64,000 nt of DNA, from NCBI RefSeq assembly GCF_036174265.1, contig NZ_CP108055.1, positions 8,122,001 through 8,186,000 on the forward strand, given 5' to 3'. Both the position numbers and the translations under genes were made by a program. Below are positions 1 through 9,280 of the stretch, in pieces. The stretch's first letter is position 1, and each line of letters opens with the position of its first letter. This stretch comes from Streptomyces sp. NBC_00285 (lineage in GTDB: Bacteria > Actinomycetota > Actinomycetes > Streptomycetales > Streptomycetaceae). Below the pieces are notes generated by a model. It worked only from the letters and a program-made list of their open reading frames with translations. It did no database searches and was not told the DNA's origin.

Positions 1-1072
1 CCGACAGCCTCGCGGCGGCCGCGGGGTCCTTGTCGGCCCAGGCGCGCGGTGGCGGAGGCCCCGTCACCGGCTGTCCGGGCTGCGGCAACTGCGCCTCGGC
101 GAGCGCCTTGGCCCGGTCGACGGCCGCCTGCCACTGGTCCAGCTGCCGTCGGCCCATCCGATGGCCGAACCCGTTCAACGCGGCGAGCGCGTGCACGTTC
201 AGCGGAAGCGCGAGCGCCGCCTCGACGATCGCCGTGTCGGACAGCACCTTCCCCGGCGACACGTCCCGCCGCTGGGCGATCCGGTCCCGCGCCTCCCACA
301 GTTCCCGCACGACACCCAGCTGCCGACGCCGGCGCACCTTGTGCATCCCGGACGTACGGCGCCAGGGGTCCTTGCGGGGCTCGGCGGGCGGCGCGGCCGC
401 GATCGCTGCGAACTCCTGAAGCGCCCACTCCAGCTTGCCCTGCCGGTCGAGCTCTTTCTCCAGCGCGTCCCGCAGATCGACGAGCAGCTCCACGTCGAGG
501 GCGGCGTACCGCAGCCACGGCTCGGGCAGGGGACGGGTCGACCAGTCGACGGCCGAGTGCCCCTTCTCCAGTACGAAGCCCAGCACACCCTCGACCATCG
601 CGCCGAGCCCCACCCGGGGGAACCCGGCGATCCGGCCGGCCAGCTCGGTGTCGAAGATGCGTGAGGGCACCATGCCTATCTCGCGCAGACAGGGCAGATC
701 CTGGGTGGCGGCGTGCAGCACCCACTCCACACCGGAGAGTGCCTCGCCGAGCCCCGACAGGTCGGGACAGGCCACGGGGTCGATCAGTGCGGTGCCCGCG
801 CCCGCGCGGCGCAGCTGCACGAGATAGGCGCGCTGTCCGTAGCGGTAGCCGGACGCCCGCTCGGCGTCGACGGCGACGGGTCCGGAACCTGCGGCGAACG
901 CGGCGACGGCCTCGGCCAATGCGTCAGCGTCGGCGATCACGGGCGGAATGCCCTCGCGCGGCTCCAGCAGAGGGATCGGCGCCTCCGCTGCAGAAGATCC
1001 GCCATCGTCCGGAGGGCCGCCTCCGGTGGTTCGCAGTGAAATGTCTGCTGCGGTCTCTTGGGCGTCGGTCAC
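1..1072 (-). CDS. rnd: Ribonuclease D (3'-5' exoribonuclease), 3' end beyond the window
   Basis: The reading frame is open from a GTG start to the left edge, giving at least 357 residues with no stop, so the gene is partial. The N-terminal part is a DEDD exonuclease: VAVDAE (motif I Asp and Glu), HAATQDL (motif II Asp) and YAALDVELL (motif III Tyr and Asp). An HRDC-type domain follows (LWEARDRIAQRRDVSPGKVL and the segment after it). The family trims structured RNA 3' ends, including tRNA precursors, in the cytoplasm. An in-frame TGA two codons upstream makes the GTG the first possible start; the Shine-Dalgarno is poor. It reads in the same direction as whiI upstream but is separated from it by a strong hairpin. 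Confidence 0.93.
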   Translation of the reverse strand, partial: MTDAQETAADISLRTTGGGPPDDGGSSAAEAPIPLLEPREGIPPVIADADALAEAVAAFAAGSGPVAVDAERASGYRYGQRAYLVQLRRAGAGTALIDPVACPDLSGLGEALSGVEWVLHAATQDLPCLREIGMVPSRIFDTELAGRIAGFPRVGLGAMVEGVLGFVLEKGHSAVDWSTRPLPEPWLRYAALDVELLVDLRDALEKELDRQGKLEWALQEFAAIAAAPPAEPRKDPWRRTSGMHKVRRRRQLGVVRELWEARDRIAQRRDVSPGKVLSDTAIVEAALALPLNVHALAALNGFGHRMGRRQLDQWQAAVDRAKALAEAQLPQPGQPVTGPPPPRAWADKDPAAAARLS

Positions 1073-1098
1073 ATGTCAAGGGTATCTGTGTATGGACA

Positions 1099-1132
1099 GC
1101 GCCTGCCGACGGAACGTTCCGTCGGCAGGCGC
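1099..1132 (-). terminator. Perfect 34-bp palindrome after whiI
   Basis: Two 17-nt arms meet with no unpaired centre (arm GCGCCTGCCGACGGAAC and its exact complement). It lies 74 nt beyond the whiI stop and 27 nt before the ribonuclease D start, so it probably ends whiI transcription. There is no U-tract, which is usual for Streptomyces terminators. An operator is a less likely alternative. Confidence 0.6.
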
Positions 1133-1205
1133 CTGAGGGTCGTAAACCAGTCAGCCCGGTGAAAGCTCTGGTTCACGTCCGTGAACTGCGAGGCTCGCGA
1201 GAGCC

Positions 1206-1868
1206 TCAGTGGATGATGCCGGTACGGAGAGCCACCGCCACCATGCCGGCGCGGTCTCCCGTGCCGAGCTTGCGGGCGATCCGGGCGAGGTGGCTCTTGA
1301 CGGTCAGGGCGGAGAGCCCCATCGAGACACCGATCGCCTTGTTGGACTGCCCTTCGGCCACCAGCCGCAGCACTTCGACCTCACGGCCGGAGAGCTCGCG
1401 GTAGCCGCCCGGGTGGCTCGGGGAACCCGGGGGGCGGCGGTGCATACGGGCGGCGGCGGCGCCGATGGGTGCGGCGCCCGGTCGGGTGGGGAGCCCGAGG
1501 TTGGTCCGGGTGCCGGTGACGACGTAGCCCTTGACGCCACCCGCGAGGGCGTTGCGTACGGCGCCGATGTCGTCGGCCGCGGAGAGGGCGAGGCCGTTGG
1601 GCCAGCCCGCCGCGCGGGTCTCGGACAGCAGCGTCAGGCCGGAGCCGTCGGGGAGATGGACATCGGCGATGCAGATGTCACGGGGGTTGGCGATGCGGGG
1701 GCGGGCCTCTGCCACGGACGAGGCCTCGATGACATCGCGCACACCGAGCGCCCAGAGATGACGGGTGACGGTGGAGCGGACACGCGGGTCGGCTACGACC
1801 ACCATGGCGGTGGGCTTGTTGGGACGGTAGGCGACCAGGCTTGCGGGCTGCTCAAGAAGAACGGACAC
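1206..1868 (-). CDS. whiI: WhiI, atypical response regulator of sporulation
   Basis: This 220-residue protein has an N-terminal receiver-like domain (about residues 20 to 125) and a C-terminal LuxR-type helix-turn-helix (LSGREVEVLRLVAEGQSNKA, then LTVKSHLARI). The receiver keeps the usual phospho-acceptor position (Asp69 in IADVHLPDG) and Lys113, but the N-terminal acidic pair reads Ala26-Asp27, so one pocket residue is lost. This matches what is known of WhiI, which is not thought to be phosphorylated normally and acts with BldM on late sporulation genes. The GTG start has a good ribosome site (AGGAGG, 4 nt spacer). Gene order, with ribonuclease D downstream and DUF3000 and hemE upstream, supports the identification. 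Confidence 0.92.
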   Translation of the reverse strand: MSVLLEQPASLVAYRPNKPTAMVVVADPRVRSTVTRHLWALGVRDVIEASSVAEARPRIANPRDICIADVHLPDGSGLTLLSETRAAGWPNGLALSAADDIGAVRNALAGGVKGYVVTGTRTNLGLPTRPGAAPIGAAAARMHRRPPGSPSHPGGYRELSGREVEVLRLVAEGQSNKAIGVSMGLSALTVKSHLARIARKLGTGDRAGMVAVALRTGIIH

Positions 1869-1910
1869 CGGGCCTCCTGGGGTGCGGGACGGCTTGGAAG
1901 GTCACAGACG

Positions 1911-1938
1911 TCTTCGGCACCGGACCCGGGGTCCTTTA
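1911..1938 (-). promoter_or_regulatory. Candidate sigma-WhiG promoter of whiI
   Basis: Upstream of whiI the minus strand reads TAAA, a 16-nt spacer, then GCCGAAGA. The sigma-WhiG consensus as I recall it is TAAA, about 15 nt, GCCGATAA, so the -10 matches at 6 of 8 bases. whiI is a known sigma-WhiG target in S. coelicolor. The implied leader is about 35 to 40 nt. This is a motif match only. Confidence 0.5.
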
Positions 1939-2111
1939 GAGAATGATCACGATCTAGTGAGTAACAATTAGTGCAATTCGGACGTACGGTCGATCGTTCG
2001 GTGAACACATCGGTTCGTTCGACGGTTCACTCCTGACTGAAAGTGGCCGTATCGACAAATTGATGCGCCGGACGGGTGGACGGGTCCCCGTTGTGCACAG
2101 GTCGAGGTCGG

Positions 2112-2780
2112 TCAGCGCGCCTGGGGATCCCTGCGCTGCGGCAGCGTCACCACCGACGCGTCGCCCGGCCCGGCCGGCGGCAGACCCGCGACCTGGGCCA
2201 GCAGATCGCACCAGGACACCAGATGCGCCCCCACGTCCGGCACCCCGCCCAGGCCCTCACGGGGCGTCCAGGAGGCACGGATCTCGATCTGCGAGGTCGG
2301 GGAGCGCTCGGACAGGCCGCCGAAGTAGTGCGAGCTCGCCCGCGTGACGGTGCCGCTCGGTTCGCCGTACGACAGCCCGCGCCCCGCCAGGGCGCCGGTC
2401 AGCCAGGACCAGCACACCTCGGGCAGCAGCGGATCGGCGGCCATCTCCGGCTCCAGCTCCGCGCGCACCAGCGTCACCAGCCGGAACGTGCCCCGCCAGG
2501 CGTCGTGCCCGTCCGGGTCGTGCAGCAGCACCAGCCGGCCGTCGGCGAGGTCCTGGTCGCCGTCGACGACGGTGGCCTCCAGCGCGTACGCGTGCGGGGC
2601 GAGCCGCTGCGGTGCCCGCGTCGACTCGATCTCGATCTGCGGCCGCAGCCGACTGGTGCGCAGTGCCTGAACCGCGGCCTGGAAGGCCGGCGGAGCCGCA
2701 CCGCTCCCCTCCCGGTCCCCTGCTTTCGCGTCGTCCATACCACCCGTGCCGTCCGACAGTCGTTCCTGAGCCGCAGCCAT
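2112..2780 (-). CDS. DUF3000 family protein, function unknown
   Basis: The 222-residue protein matches the actinobacterial DUF3000 family by its length and its position between whiI and hemE. It has no signal peptide or membrane segment. Recognisable blocks are RPQIEIESTRAPQRLAPHAY near residues 45 to 65 and SQIEIRASWTPREGLGG near 165 to 180. It starts at an ATG and is divergent from hemE, with about 116 nt between the starts. No biochemical role can be read from the sequence. Confidence 0.85.
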   Translation of the reverse strand: MAAAQERLSDGTGGMDDAKAGDREGSGAAPPAFQAAVQALRTSRLRPQIEIESTRAPQRLAPHAYALEATVVDGDQDLADGRLVLLHDPDGHDAWRGTFRLVTLVRAELEPEMAADPLLPEVCWSWLTGALAGRGLSYGEPSGTVTRASSHYFGGLSERSPTSQIEIRASWTPREGLGGVPDVGAHLVSWCDLLAQVAGLPPAGPGDASVVTLPQRRDPQAR

Positions 2781-2896
2781 GCGGGAAGGTTAAAGGGAAC
2801 CGGGGCCCGGTGCGCTCCTAGACACCCGCACTTAGGCGTACGTGGCAGAGCCCACGCCCCGTCGGAGCCGCACCGGAGCCATGCAAGACTTGCCCC

Positions 2897-3964
2897 GTGA
2901 GCGCCAACGAGACCCCCACGGGCAAGCCGCCGACAGCCACGTACGAATCCGCCTTCCTCAAGGCATGCCGGCGCGAACCCGTGCCGCACACCCCCGTCTG
3001 GTTCATGCGGCAGGCAGGGCGCTCACTTCCGGAGTACCGCAAGGTCCGCGAGGGCATCCCGATGCTCGAGTCGTGCACGCGGCCCGAGCTGGTCACCGAG
3101 ATCACCCTCCAGCCGGTCCGCCGCCACAACGTGGACGCGGCGATCTACTTCAGCGACATCGTCGTCCCGCTCAAGGCCATCGGCATCGATCTCGACATCA
3201 AGCCCGGCATCGGCCCGGTCGTCGAGAAGCCGATCCGCACCCGCGCCGACCTGGCCCAACTGCGCGACCTCACCCCCGAGGACGTCTCCTACGTCACCGA
3301 GGCCATCGGCCTGCTGACCCGTGAGCTCGGTCCCACCCCGCTCATCGGATTCGCCGGCGCACCTTTCACCCTCGCGAGTTACCTCGTGGAGGGCGGTCCG
3401 TCCCGCACGTACGAGAACGCCAAGGCGATGATGTACGGCGACCCCGAGCTGTGGGCCGACCTGCTCGACCGTCTCGCCGACATCACGGCCGCCTTCCTGA
3501 AGGTCCAGATCGAGGCCGGCGCCTCCGCGGTCCAGCTCTTCGACTCGTGGGCCGGCGCCCTCGCCCCCGTCGACTACCGGCGCTCGGTGCTGCCCGCCTC
3601 CGCCAAGGTGTTCGACGCGGTCGCCGGATACGGCGTCCCGCGCATCCACTTCGGCGTCGGCACCGGCGAACTGCTCCGCCTGATGGGTGAGGCCGGCGCG
3701 GATGTCGTCGGCGTCGACTGGCGGGTCCCGCTCGACGAGGCCGCCCGCCGCGTCGGCCCCGGCAAGGCGCTCCAGGGCAACATCGACCCGACGGTCCTGT
3801 TCGCCTCCACGGCGGCGGTCGAGGCCAAGGCCCGCGAGGTTCTGGAGTCGGCCGAGGGCCTGGAGGGCCACATCTTCAACCTCGGCCACGGCGTCATGCC
3901 GGCCACCGACCCGGACGCGCTGACCCGGCTCGTGGAGTACGTCCACACCCGCACCACGCGCTGA
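2897..3964 (+). CDS. hemE: Uroporphyrinogen III decarboxylase
   Basis: The 355-residue cytoplasmic enzyme converts uroporphyrinogen III to coproporphyrinogen III. The signature [14 protein letters not shown] lies near residues 36 to 49, and [18 protein letters not shown] carries the conserved catalytic Asp. Later blocks ([41 protein letters not shown]) are also typical, and the length is normal. The start is a GTG. The stop lies 1 nt from the stop of the convergent rhomboid gene. Together with hemG and hemQ about 4 kb downstream it supplies haem synthesis. Confidence 0.97.
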   Translation: MSANETPTGKPPTATYESAFLKACRREPVPHTPVWFMRQAGRSLPEYRKVREGIPMLESCTRPELVTEITLQPVRRHNVDAAIYFSDIVVPLKAIGIDLDIKPGIGPVVEKPIRTRADLAQLRDLTPEDVSYVTEAIGLLTRELGPTPLIGFAGAPFTLASYLVEGGPSRTYENAKAMMYGDPELWADLLDRLADITAAFLKVQIEAGASAVQLFDSWAGALAPVDYRRSVLPASAKVFDAVAGYGVPRIHFGVGTGELLRLMGEAGADVVGVDWRVPLDEAARRVGPGKALQGNIDPTVLFASTAAVEAKAREVLESAEGLEGHIFNLGHGVMPATDPDALTRLVEYVHTRTTR

Positions 3965-3965
3965 G

Positions 3966-4793
3966 TCACCACGTGTGCCGGGGCCGCGCCCTCCTGCCGA
4001 ACAGCAGGCCGCGCGGTTCCGGCGGCGGGGGAGTGCCCGCCTTGAGCGGCCAGGCGAGCAGCATGCCGACGAGGAAGCCCACCACGTGCGCCGCGTACGC
4101 CACCGTGCCCGCCTCGGAGACGCCCTCGCCGGACGAGTACACCGCCTGGAGCACGAACCAGAAGCCCAGCACCAGCCAGGCGGGCAGCCGCAGCGGCAGG
4201 AACACCAGGAACGGCACCAGGACCCACACCCTGGCCTTCGGGTACAGCACCAGATAGGCGCCCAGGACACCGGCGATGGCCCCGGACGCGCCGATCAGCG
4301 GGTCGCCCGAGTCGTCGTTGAGCAGCGCGAAGCCGTACGACGCCGCGTAGCCGCAGACGACGTAGAACAGCACGAAGCGCACATGGCCCATGCGGTCCTC
4401 GACGTTGTTGCCGAAGATCAGCAGGAACAGCATGTTGCCCAGCAGGTGCAGCCAGCCGCCGTGCAGGAACATCGCCGTCAGTACCGACAGCGCCGGGGAC
4501 TTGTGGTAGTCCGGCGGGGCCACCACACAGCCCGCGGCGCCCTGTGCGCTCGTACCGACGTCGCCCGTGGGGACGAGGTGCGGCATCTGGTGGTGGATCA
4601 ACTCCTGCGGGACCGCCGCGTACTGGTCCAGGAACGCCTGGAGGTGGCAGAGCTGCGACACGCTGCTGTCGCCCGCCACGGAGCCGGCCAGGCCGGGCGT
4701 GTACAGGAAGACCAGCACGTTCGCGGCGATGAGCGCGTACGTCACCCAGGGGGTGCGGCGCACAGGGTTGATGTCATGGACCGGGATGACCAC
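3966..4793 (-). CDS. Rhomboid family intramembrane serine protease
   Basis: About 275 residues with six or more hydrophobic segments. The catalytic Ser is in LIGASGAIAG and the partner His is in AAHVVGFLVGM. The family cleaves membrane proteins inside the bilayer; the substrate here is unknown. I chose the GTG that gives M-V-I-P-V-H-D-I-N-P because family members usually begin near this point and the first membrane helix follows (WVTYALIAANVLVFLY). The loop between the first helix and the core, roughly residues 30 to 95, carries Cys residues and may be extracytoplasmic. The gene converges on hemE. Confidence 0.88.
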   Translation of the reverse strand: MVIPVHDINPVRRTPWVTYALIAANVLVFLYTPGLAGSVAGDSSVSQLCHLQAFLDQYAAVPQELIHHQMPHLVPTGDVGTSAQGAAGCVVAPPDYHKSPALSVLTAMFLHGGWLHLLGNMLFLLIFGNNVEDRMGHVRFVLFYVVCGYAASYGFALLNDDSGDPLIGASGAIAGVLGAYLVLYPKARVWVLVPFLVFLPLRLPAWLVLGFWFVLQAVYSSGEGVSEAGTVAYAAHVVGFLVGMLLAWPLKAGTPPPPEPRGLLFGRRARPRHTW

Positions 4794-4848
4794 AAGGAAG
4801 TAGTGCCCGCGATGGGCCCGGCGAATCGGTGCCGTACCGGTGAACACC

Positions 4849-4864
4849 CGCACGCATGCGTGCG
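4849..4864. promoter_or_regulatory. 16-bp perfect palindrome upstream of small protein gene
   Basis: CGCACGCATGCGTGCG is fully self-complementary and lies between the divergent rhomboid gene and the small protein gene, 65 nt before the latter's ATG. It could be an operator for either gene. The regulator is unknown and chance is possible in GC-rich DNA. Confidence 0.3.
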
Positions 4865-4928
4865 TATGACTCCTCAACCGCCCGCGGCACGGGGAAGGCG
4901 GGCCGTGGGGACTACGTGAGGAACAACG

Positions 4929-5249
4929 ATGAACGACCGTATTACTCCTCCGATGCACGCTCTCCCCGATGGTGAAGCCGAGCTCTCCCTGGTGGTGCGA
5001 CTGCCGTGGGAGGACGTGGCCAGGCTCGGTCAGGAGGCAGGGCGGCTGGCATCCCAGATGCAGCGACCGGTGACACTCGACGAGGCGGTGAGCAACCGGC
5101 TCAGGTCCGCCCGGTCCGCCGCCCACGCCAAGCCCGGGAGTGAGCAGCCGGCCGCGATGCCCACCAGCGCCTCCGTGTCGGCGTTGCCGCCCCGCCCACC
5201 GGCCGACCAGGCCCGCCAGGCCATCGAGCGGATCAACGGGACGGCGTAG
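4929..5249 (+). CDS. Small conserved hypothetical protein (106 aa)
   Basis: The ATG has an upstream GTGAGGAACAACG, giving a GAGGAA-type ribosome site. The N-terminal half is probably folded (ELSLVVRLPWEDVARLGQEA, helical); the C-terminal half is Ala-, Pro- and Ser-rich and probably disordered. There is no signal peptide or Cys. It stops 3 nt before the stop of the convergent oxidoreductase. I do not recognise a named family. Confidence 0.75.
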   Translation: MNDRITPPMHALPDGEAELSLVVRLPWEDVARLGQEAGRLASQMQRPVTLDEAVSNRLRSARSAAHAKPGSEQPAAMPTSASVSALPPRPPADQARQAIERINGTA

Positions 5250-5252
5250 CCC

Positions 5253-6647
5253 TCAGGAGGCCTGCACCTTCGCGGCGGCCTTTCGGGCAGCCACCAGCAC
5301 CGGGTCCCACACCGGGCTGAACGGTGGTGCGTACCCCAGGTCCAGGGCCGTCATCCGCTCCACCGTCATCCCCGCGGTCAGGGCCACCGCGGCGATGTCG
5401 ACCCTCTTGCCCGCGCCCTCCCTCCCGACGATCTGCACGCCGAGCAGCCGCCCCGTGCGGCGCTCGGCGAGCATCTTCACCGTCATGGAGGAGGCGCCCG
5501 GGTAGTAGCCGGCGCGGCTGGTCGACTCGATCGTGACCGAGACGAACTGGAGGCCCGCCCGTCGGGCGTCCTTCTCGCGCAGCCCGGTGCGGGCGATCTC
5601 CAGGTCGCAGACCTTGCTGACCGCCGTACCGACGACGCCGGGGAACGTGGCGTATCCGCCGCCCACGTTCGTGCCGATGATCTGGCCGTGCTTGTTGGCG
5701 TGGGTGCCCAGGGCGATGTGCCGCTCCCGACCGGAGACCAGGTCGAGGACCTCCACGCAGTCGCCGCCCGCCCAGATGTCCTCGTGGCCGCGCACCCGCA
5801 TCGCCAGGTCGGTCAGGAGGCCGCCGTGGCTGCCCAGCGGCAGGCCGGCCGCCTTCGCGAGCGTCGTCTCCGGGCGGACGCCGATACCGAGCACCACCAC
5901 GTCCGCCGGGTACTCGCCGTCCTGCGTGGCCACCGCGCGGACCCTGCCGTCCTCGCCCGTGAGGACCTTGGTCGCCTCGGTGTCGTTCACCATGGTGATG
6001 CCCAGGCCCTCCATGGCCTCGTGCACCAGGCGGCCCATGTCCGGGTCGAGCGTGGACATGGGCTCGCCGCCCCGGTTGAGGACCGTCACCTCGTAGTCGC
6101 GGTTGATGAGGGCCTCGGCCATCTCCACACCGATGTAACCGGCCCCGACGACCACCGCTCTGCGGCCACGCGTGTGTGCCAGCGTGTCGATGAGCGCCTG
6201 GCCGTCGTCGAGGGTCTGCACCCCGTGCACACCGGCGGCGTCGGCGCCCGGCATGTCCGGGCGGATCGGGCAGGCGCCGGTGGCGATCACGAGCTTGTCG
6301 TACGACGTCCAGGACTCGGTCCCGGATTCGAGGTCACGCGCGCGTACCCGCCGCCGGTCGACGTCGATCTCCACGACCTCGGTGCGCATGCGCAGATCGA
6401 TGTCGCGGGCCCGGTGCTCCTCGGGCGTGCGGGCGATCAGCCGGTCCCGCTCGGTGACGTCGCCGCCCACCCAGTACGGGATGCCGCACGCCGAGTAGGA
6501 GCTGAAGTGGCCCCGCTCGAACGCCACGATCTCCAGCTCGTCGGGCCCCTTCATCCGGCGGGCCTGTGACGCCGCGGACATGCCCGCGGCGTCGGCGCCG
6601 ATCACTACCAGACGTTCCCTCGTGTCCCGCGTACGGCTCATGTTCAT
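5253..6647 (-). CDS. CoA-disulfide reductase-like FAD/NAD(P)-dependent oxidoreductase
   Basis: This 464-residue flavoprotein belongs to the pyridine nucleotide-disulfide reductase superfamily. The N-terminal FAD motif is VVIGADAAGMSAASQARRM, in which the usual second Gly of GxGxxG is Ala. The single active Cys sits in SYSACGIPYWVGG, the pattern of CoA-disulfide reductases and NADH oxidases that use one Cys rather than a Cys pair. The NAD(P) site is VVVGAGYIGVEMAEAL, followed by the second FAD-contacting block IWAGGDCVEV and a dimerisation domain. It is cytoplasmic and probably handles thiol or CoA redox state. The substrate cannot be decided from sequence. Confidence 0.85.
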   Translation of the reverse strand: MNMSRTRDTRERLVVIGADAAGMSAASQARRMKGPDELEIVAFERGHFSSYSACGIPYWVGGDVTERDRLIARTPEEHRARDIDLRMRTEVVEIDVDRRRVRARDLESGTESWTSYDKLVIATGACPIRPDMPGADAAGVHGVQTLDDGQALIDTLAHTRGRRAVVVGAGYIGVEMAEALINRDYEVTVLNRGGEPMSTLDPDMGRLVHEAMEGLGITMVNDTEATKVLTGEDGRVRAVATQDGEYPADVVVLGIGVRPETTLAKAAGLPLGSHGGLLTDLAMRVRGHEDIWAGGDCVEVLDLVSGRERHIALGTHANKHGQIIGTNVGGGYATFPGVVGTAVSKVCDLEIARTGLREKDARRAGLQFVSVTIESTSRAGYYPGASSMTVKMLAERRTGRLLGVQIVGREGAGKRVDIAAVALTAGMTVERMTALDLGYAPPFSPVWDPVLVAARKAAAKVQAS

Positions 6648-6674
6648 GCGAACACGCTACGAGGGCGCGGCATT

Positions 6675-7679
6675 TCAGTCCTGCTCGCCCCGCTCCCGGG
6701 CGGGCTCCGATTCCGGTCCCGGGACGGGACGTGCCATGGGCAGCGGGCCCAGCGCGGTCGAGGCGGCCACGGGAGCGGGCCGGCGCGGCAGCCGGGGCCG
6801 GATCAGCCGCAGCCACACCAGCACGAGCAGCGCGATCCCCGCGAGGAACGGCAGCACCGCGGCCACCGCCACCACGATCCAGCGCAGCATGCTCACGAAG
6901 GCGTCCCAGCCGCCCGCGAGCGCGTCGACGACACCGGGGTCGTCGTCCTTCTCGGCCTTGACGACGGGCGACTCGGACAGGGACACCGTGATGGTGGCCA
7001 GCGTCGTGCGGTCCTTCAGGGACGCCTGGCGGGCGAGCAGCGACTCCAAGTCGGCCTGGCGGGTGCTCAGTTCGCCTTCCAGGGTGACCACGTCGCTCAG
7101 TTTCGTCGCCTTGTCCATCAGCTCCCGGATCCGCGCCACGCTCGCGCGCTGCGTCGTGATCCGGCTCTGCACGTCGACGACCTGGTCGGTGACGTCCTGC
7201 GCGTTCGCGGTGCGCTCCAGGAGCTTGCCCGCGCCCTGGAGGTCGGCGAGGACCTCGTCGTACTTCTCGACGGGCACTCGCAGCACCACCTGCGTCCGCT
7301 CCGCGCCCCCCTCGTCGCGGGAGGTGGACTCCTTGCCGACGAATCCGCCCGCGTTCTCGGTGGTGGTGCGCGCCGCGGCGAGCGCCTTCGGTACGTCCTT
7401 CACCTCAACGGTCAGCGTCGCGGTGCGGATGATGTGGTTCGCGGTGACCTGCGGTGCGGAGGTGGCCTGTTTGCCGCCCGCGTCGGCCTCGGCGCCGGCC
7501 GCGCCTTTCGCCTGGCTCTGCGCGCCCTTGTCGTCGGACAGGGCACTGCCACTGTCGCTGGTGGAGTCCGCGCCCCCGCTGCACCCGGTCAGCGCGAGAG
7601 CCGCGGCCAGCAGGAGCCCGGTCAGTGCGTGGACGGGACCGACGGAGCTTCGTGAACGGTGTGAACGTGGTGCGCGCAT
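6675..7679 (-). CDS. DUF4349 domain lipoprotein
   Basis: The ATG giving MRAPRSHRS is preceded by GGGGGA, a good ribosome site; an in-frame ATG nine codons upstream is less likely. The signal peptide ends in a lipobox (ALALTGC), so the protein should be anchored outside the membrane. A disordered Ser/Gly/Ala stretch is followed by the DUF4349 domain (IIRTATLTVEVKDVPKALAA, then GGFVGKESTSRDEGG). A long coiled coil of about 80 residues ends in a single C-terminal membrane helix (IVVAVAAVLPFLAGIALLVL) and a basic tail. Function is unknown for the family. Confidence 0.85.
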   Translation of the reverse strand: MRAPRSHRSRSSVGPVHALTGLLLAAALALTGCSGGADSTSDSGSALSDDKGAQSQAKGAAGAEADAGGKQATSAPQVTANHIIRTATLTVEVKDVPKALAAARTTTENAGGFVGKESTSRDEGGAERTQVVLRVPVEKYDEVLADLQGAGKLLERTANAQDVTDQVVDVQSRITTQRASVARIRELMDKATKLSDVVTLEGELSTRQADLESLLARQASLKDRTTLATITVSLSESPVVKAEKDDDPGVVDALAGGWDAFVSMLRWIVVAVAAVLPFLAGIALLVLVWLRLIRPRLPRRPAPVAASTALGPLPMARPVPGPESEPARERGEQD

Positions 7680-7836
7680 GGGCGTCCCCCCGAGGGTCGT
7701 GAACAACTGACGCTCCTTCGACGCCGAAGGGGGTGCGAACGTTGGACTCCGGCGGTTCCGATGCGGTCACGGTCGGGACTCGTGAAGGACACCGGGCCGC
7801 CGGTGGCCTGTCAGTGGGGTCTGAGAGGCTGGGGCC

Positions 7837-9276
7837 ATGAGCGGATCACAGGTGGTCGTCGTCGGAGCCGGCATCGCGGGACTGGCCGCGGCCCACCGGC
7901 TGCTGGAGCGCGGCGCGCGCGTCACCGTGCTTGAGGCGTCCGACCGCGTCGGCGGCAAGCTGCTGCCCGGCGAGATCGCGGGCGCGCGCGTGGACTTCGG
8001 CGCCGAGTCGATGCTGGCCCGCAGGCCGGAGGCGGTGGCCCTGGCACGCGCGGTGGGCCTCGGTGAGCGCCTCCAGCCGCCCGCCACGGCGACGGCCTCG
8101 ATCTGGACCCGCGGTGCCCTGCGCCCCATGCCCAAGGGCCACGTCATGGGCGTCCCCGGCACCGCCGACGCGCTGGCCGGAGTGCTGTCCGACGAGGGCC
8201 TCGCGCGCATCGGGCAGGACGCCGGGCTGCCCCGCACCGAGGTCGGCGACGACGTGGCCGTCGGCGAGTTCGTGGCGGCACGCCTGGGCCGAGAGGTCGT
8301 CGACCGCCTCGTCGAACCCCTCCTCGGCGGGGTGTACGCGGGCGACGCGTACCGCATCTCGATGCGCTCGGCGGTCCCGCAGCTGTTCCAGGTCGCCAGG
8401 TCCCACACCTCGCTCACCGAGGGCGTCCGCGAGATCCAGGCCAAGATGGCCGCCAACCAGCAGACCGGCCCGGTCTTCATGGGCATCGAGGGCGGGGTGG
8501 GCACCCTCCCGCTCGCCGTCGCCGACTCGGTCCGCGCGCGCGGCGGCGAGATCGTCACCCGCGCCCCGGTGAGCGAGCTGCGCCGTGAGGCCTCCGGCGG
8601 CTGGACGGTCGTGGCCGGGGACCGTGTCCTGCACGCCGACGCCGTGATCGTCGCCGTCCCCGCCCCGGCCGCCGCCGGACTCCTGCGCGCCGAGGCACCC
8701 GAGGCCGCCACCGAGCTCGACACCGTCGAGTACGCCTCGATGGCCCTGGTGACCCTCGCCTACCGCCGCGCCGACACCACCCTGCCCGCCGGCAGCGGCT
8801 TCCTCGTCCCGCCGGTCGACGGCCGCACCATCAAGGCGTCCACCTTCGCCTCCCAGAAGTGGGGCTGGATCGCTGACGAGAACCCGGACGTCGTCGTCCT
8901 GCGCACCTCCGTGGGCCGCCACGGCGAGACGAAGATCCTTGAGCGCGACGACGCCGGCCTGGTGGACGTCTCCCGCACCGATCTGAGGGCGGCCACCGGA
9001 CTGGACGCCACCCCGCTCGACACCCGCGTCACCCGCTGGACCGACGGCCTGCCCCAGTACCCCGTCGGCCACCACGCGCGCGTGGCCCGTATCCGCGAGC
9101 ACGTCGCCAAGGTCCCCGGCCTCGCGCTGTGCGGCGCGCAGTACGACGGCGTGGGCATCCCGGCCTGCATCGCGAGCGCCGACGCCGCCGTGGACCGGAT
9201 CGAGGGCGACCTGACCGCCGTACGGGAGCTCACGGCCAACCCGGTGCAGAGCCTGCACGGCGGAGCGGGAGAATGA
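7837..9276 (+). CDS. hemG: Protoporphyrinogen/coproporphyrinogen oxidase, HemY type
   Basis: The 479-residue FAD enzyme starts with [20 protein letters not shown], followed by [10 protein letters not shown], the dinucleotide and GG-motif of the flavin amine oxidase and protoporphyrinogen oxidase family. Near the C-terminus, [20 protein letters not shown] is the family's FAD-contacting block. Actinobacterial members oxidise coproporphyrinogen III to coproporphyrin III (CgoX), the substrate for ferrochelatase and then ChdC. The next gene, hemQ, starts 4 nt after the stop, so the two are probably translationally coupled; this supports the coproporphyrin route. Streptomyces annotations usually keep the name hemG. 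Confidence 0.93.
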   Translation: MSGSQVVVVGAGIAGLAAAHRLLERGARVTVLEASDRVGGKLLPGEIAGARVDFGAESMLARRPEAVALARAVGLGERLQPPATATASIWTRGALRPMPKGHVMGVPGTADALAGVLSDEGLARIGQDAGLPRTEVGDDVAVGEFVAARLGREVVDRLVEPLLGGVYAGDAYRISMRSAVPQLFQVARSHTSLTEGVREIQAKMAANQQTGPVFMGIEGGVGTLPLAVADSVRARGGEIVTRAPVSELRREASGGWTVVAGDRVLHADAVIVAVPAPAAAGLLRAEAPEAATELDTVEYASMALVTLAYRRADTTLPAGSGFLVPPVDGRTIKASTFASQKWGWIADENPDVVVLRTSVGRHGETKILERDDAGLVDVSRTDLRAATGLDATPLDTRVTRWTDGLPQYPVGHHARVARIREHVAKVPGLALCGAQYDGVGIPACIASADAAVDRIEGDLTAVRELTANPVQSLHGGAGE

Positions 9277-9280
9277 GGCC

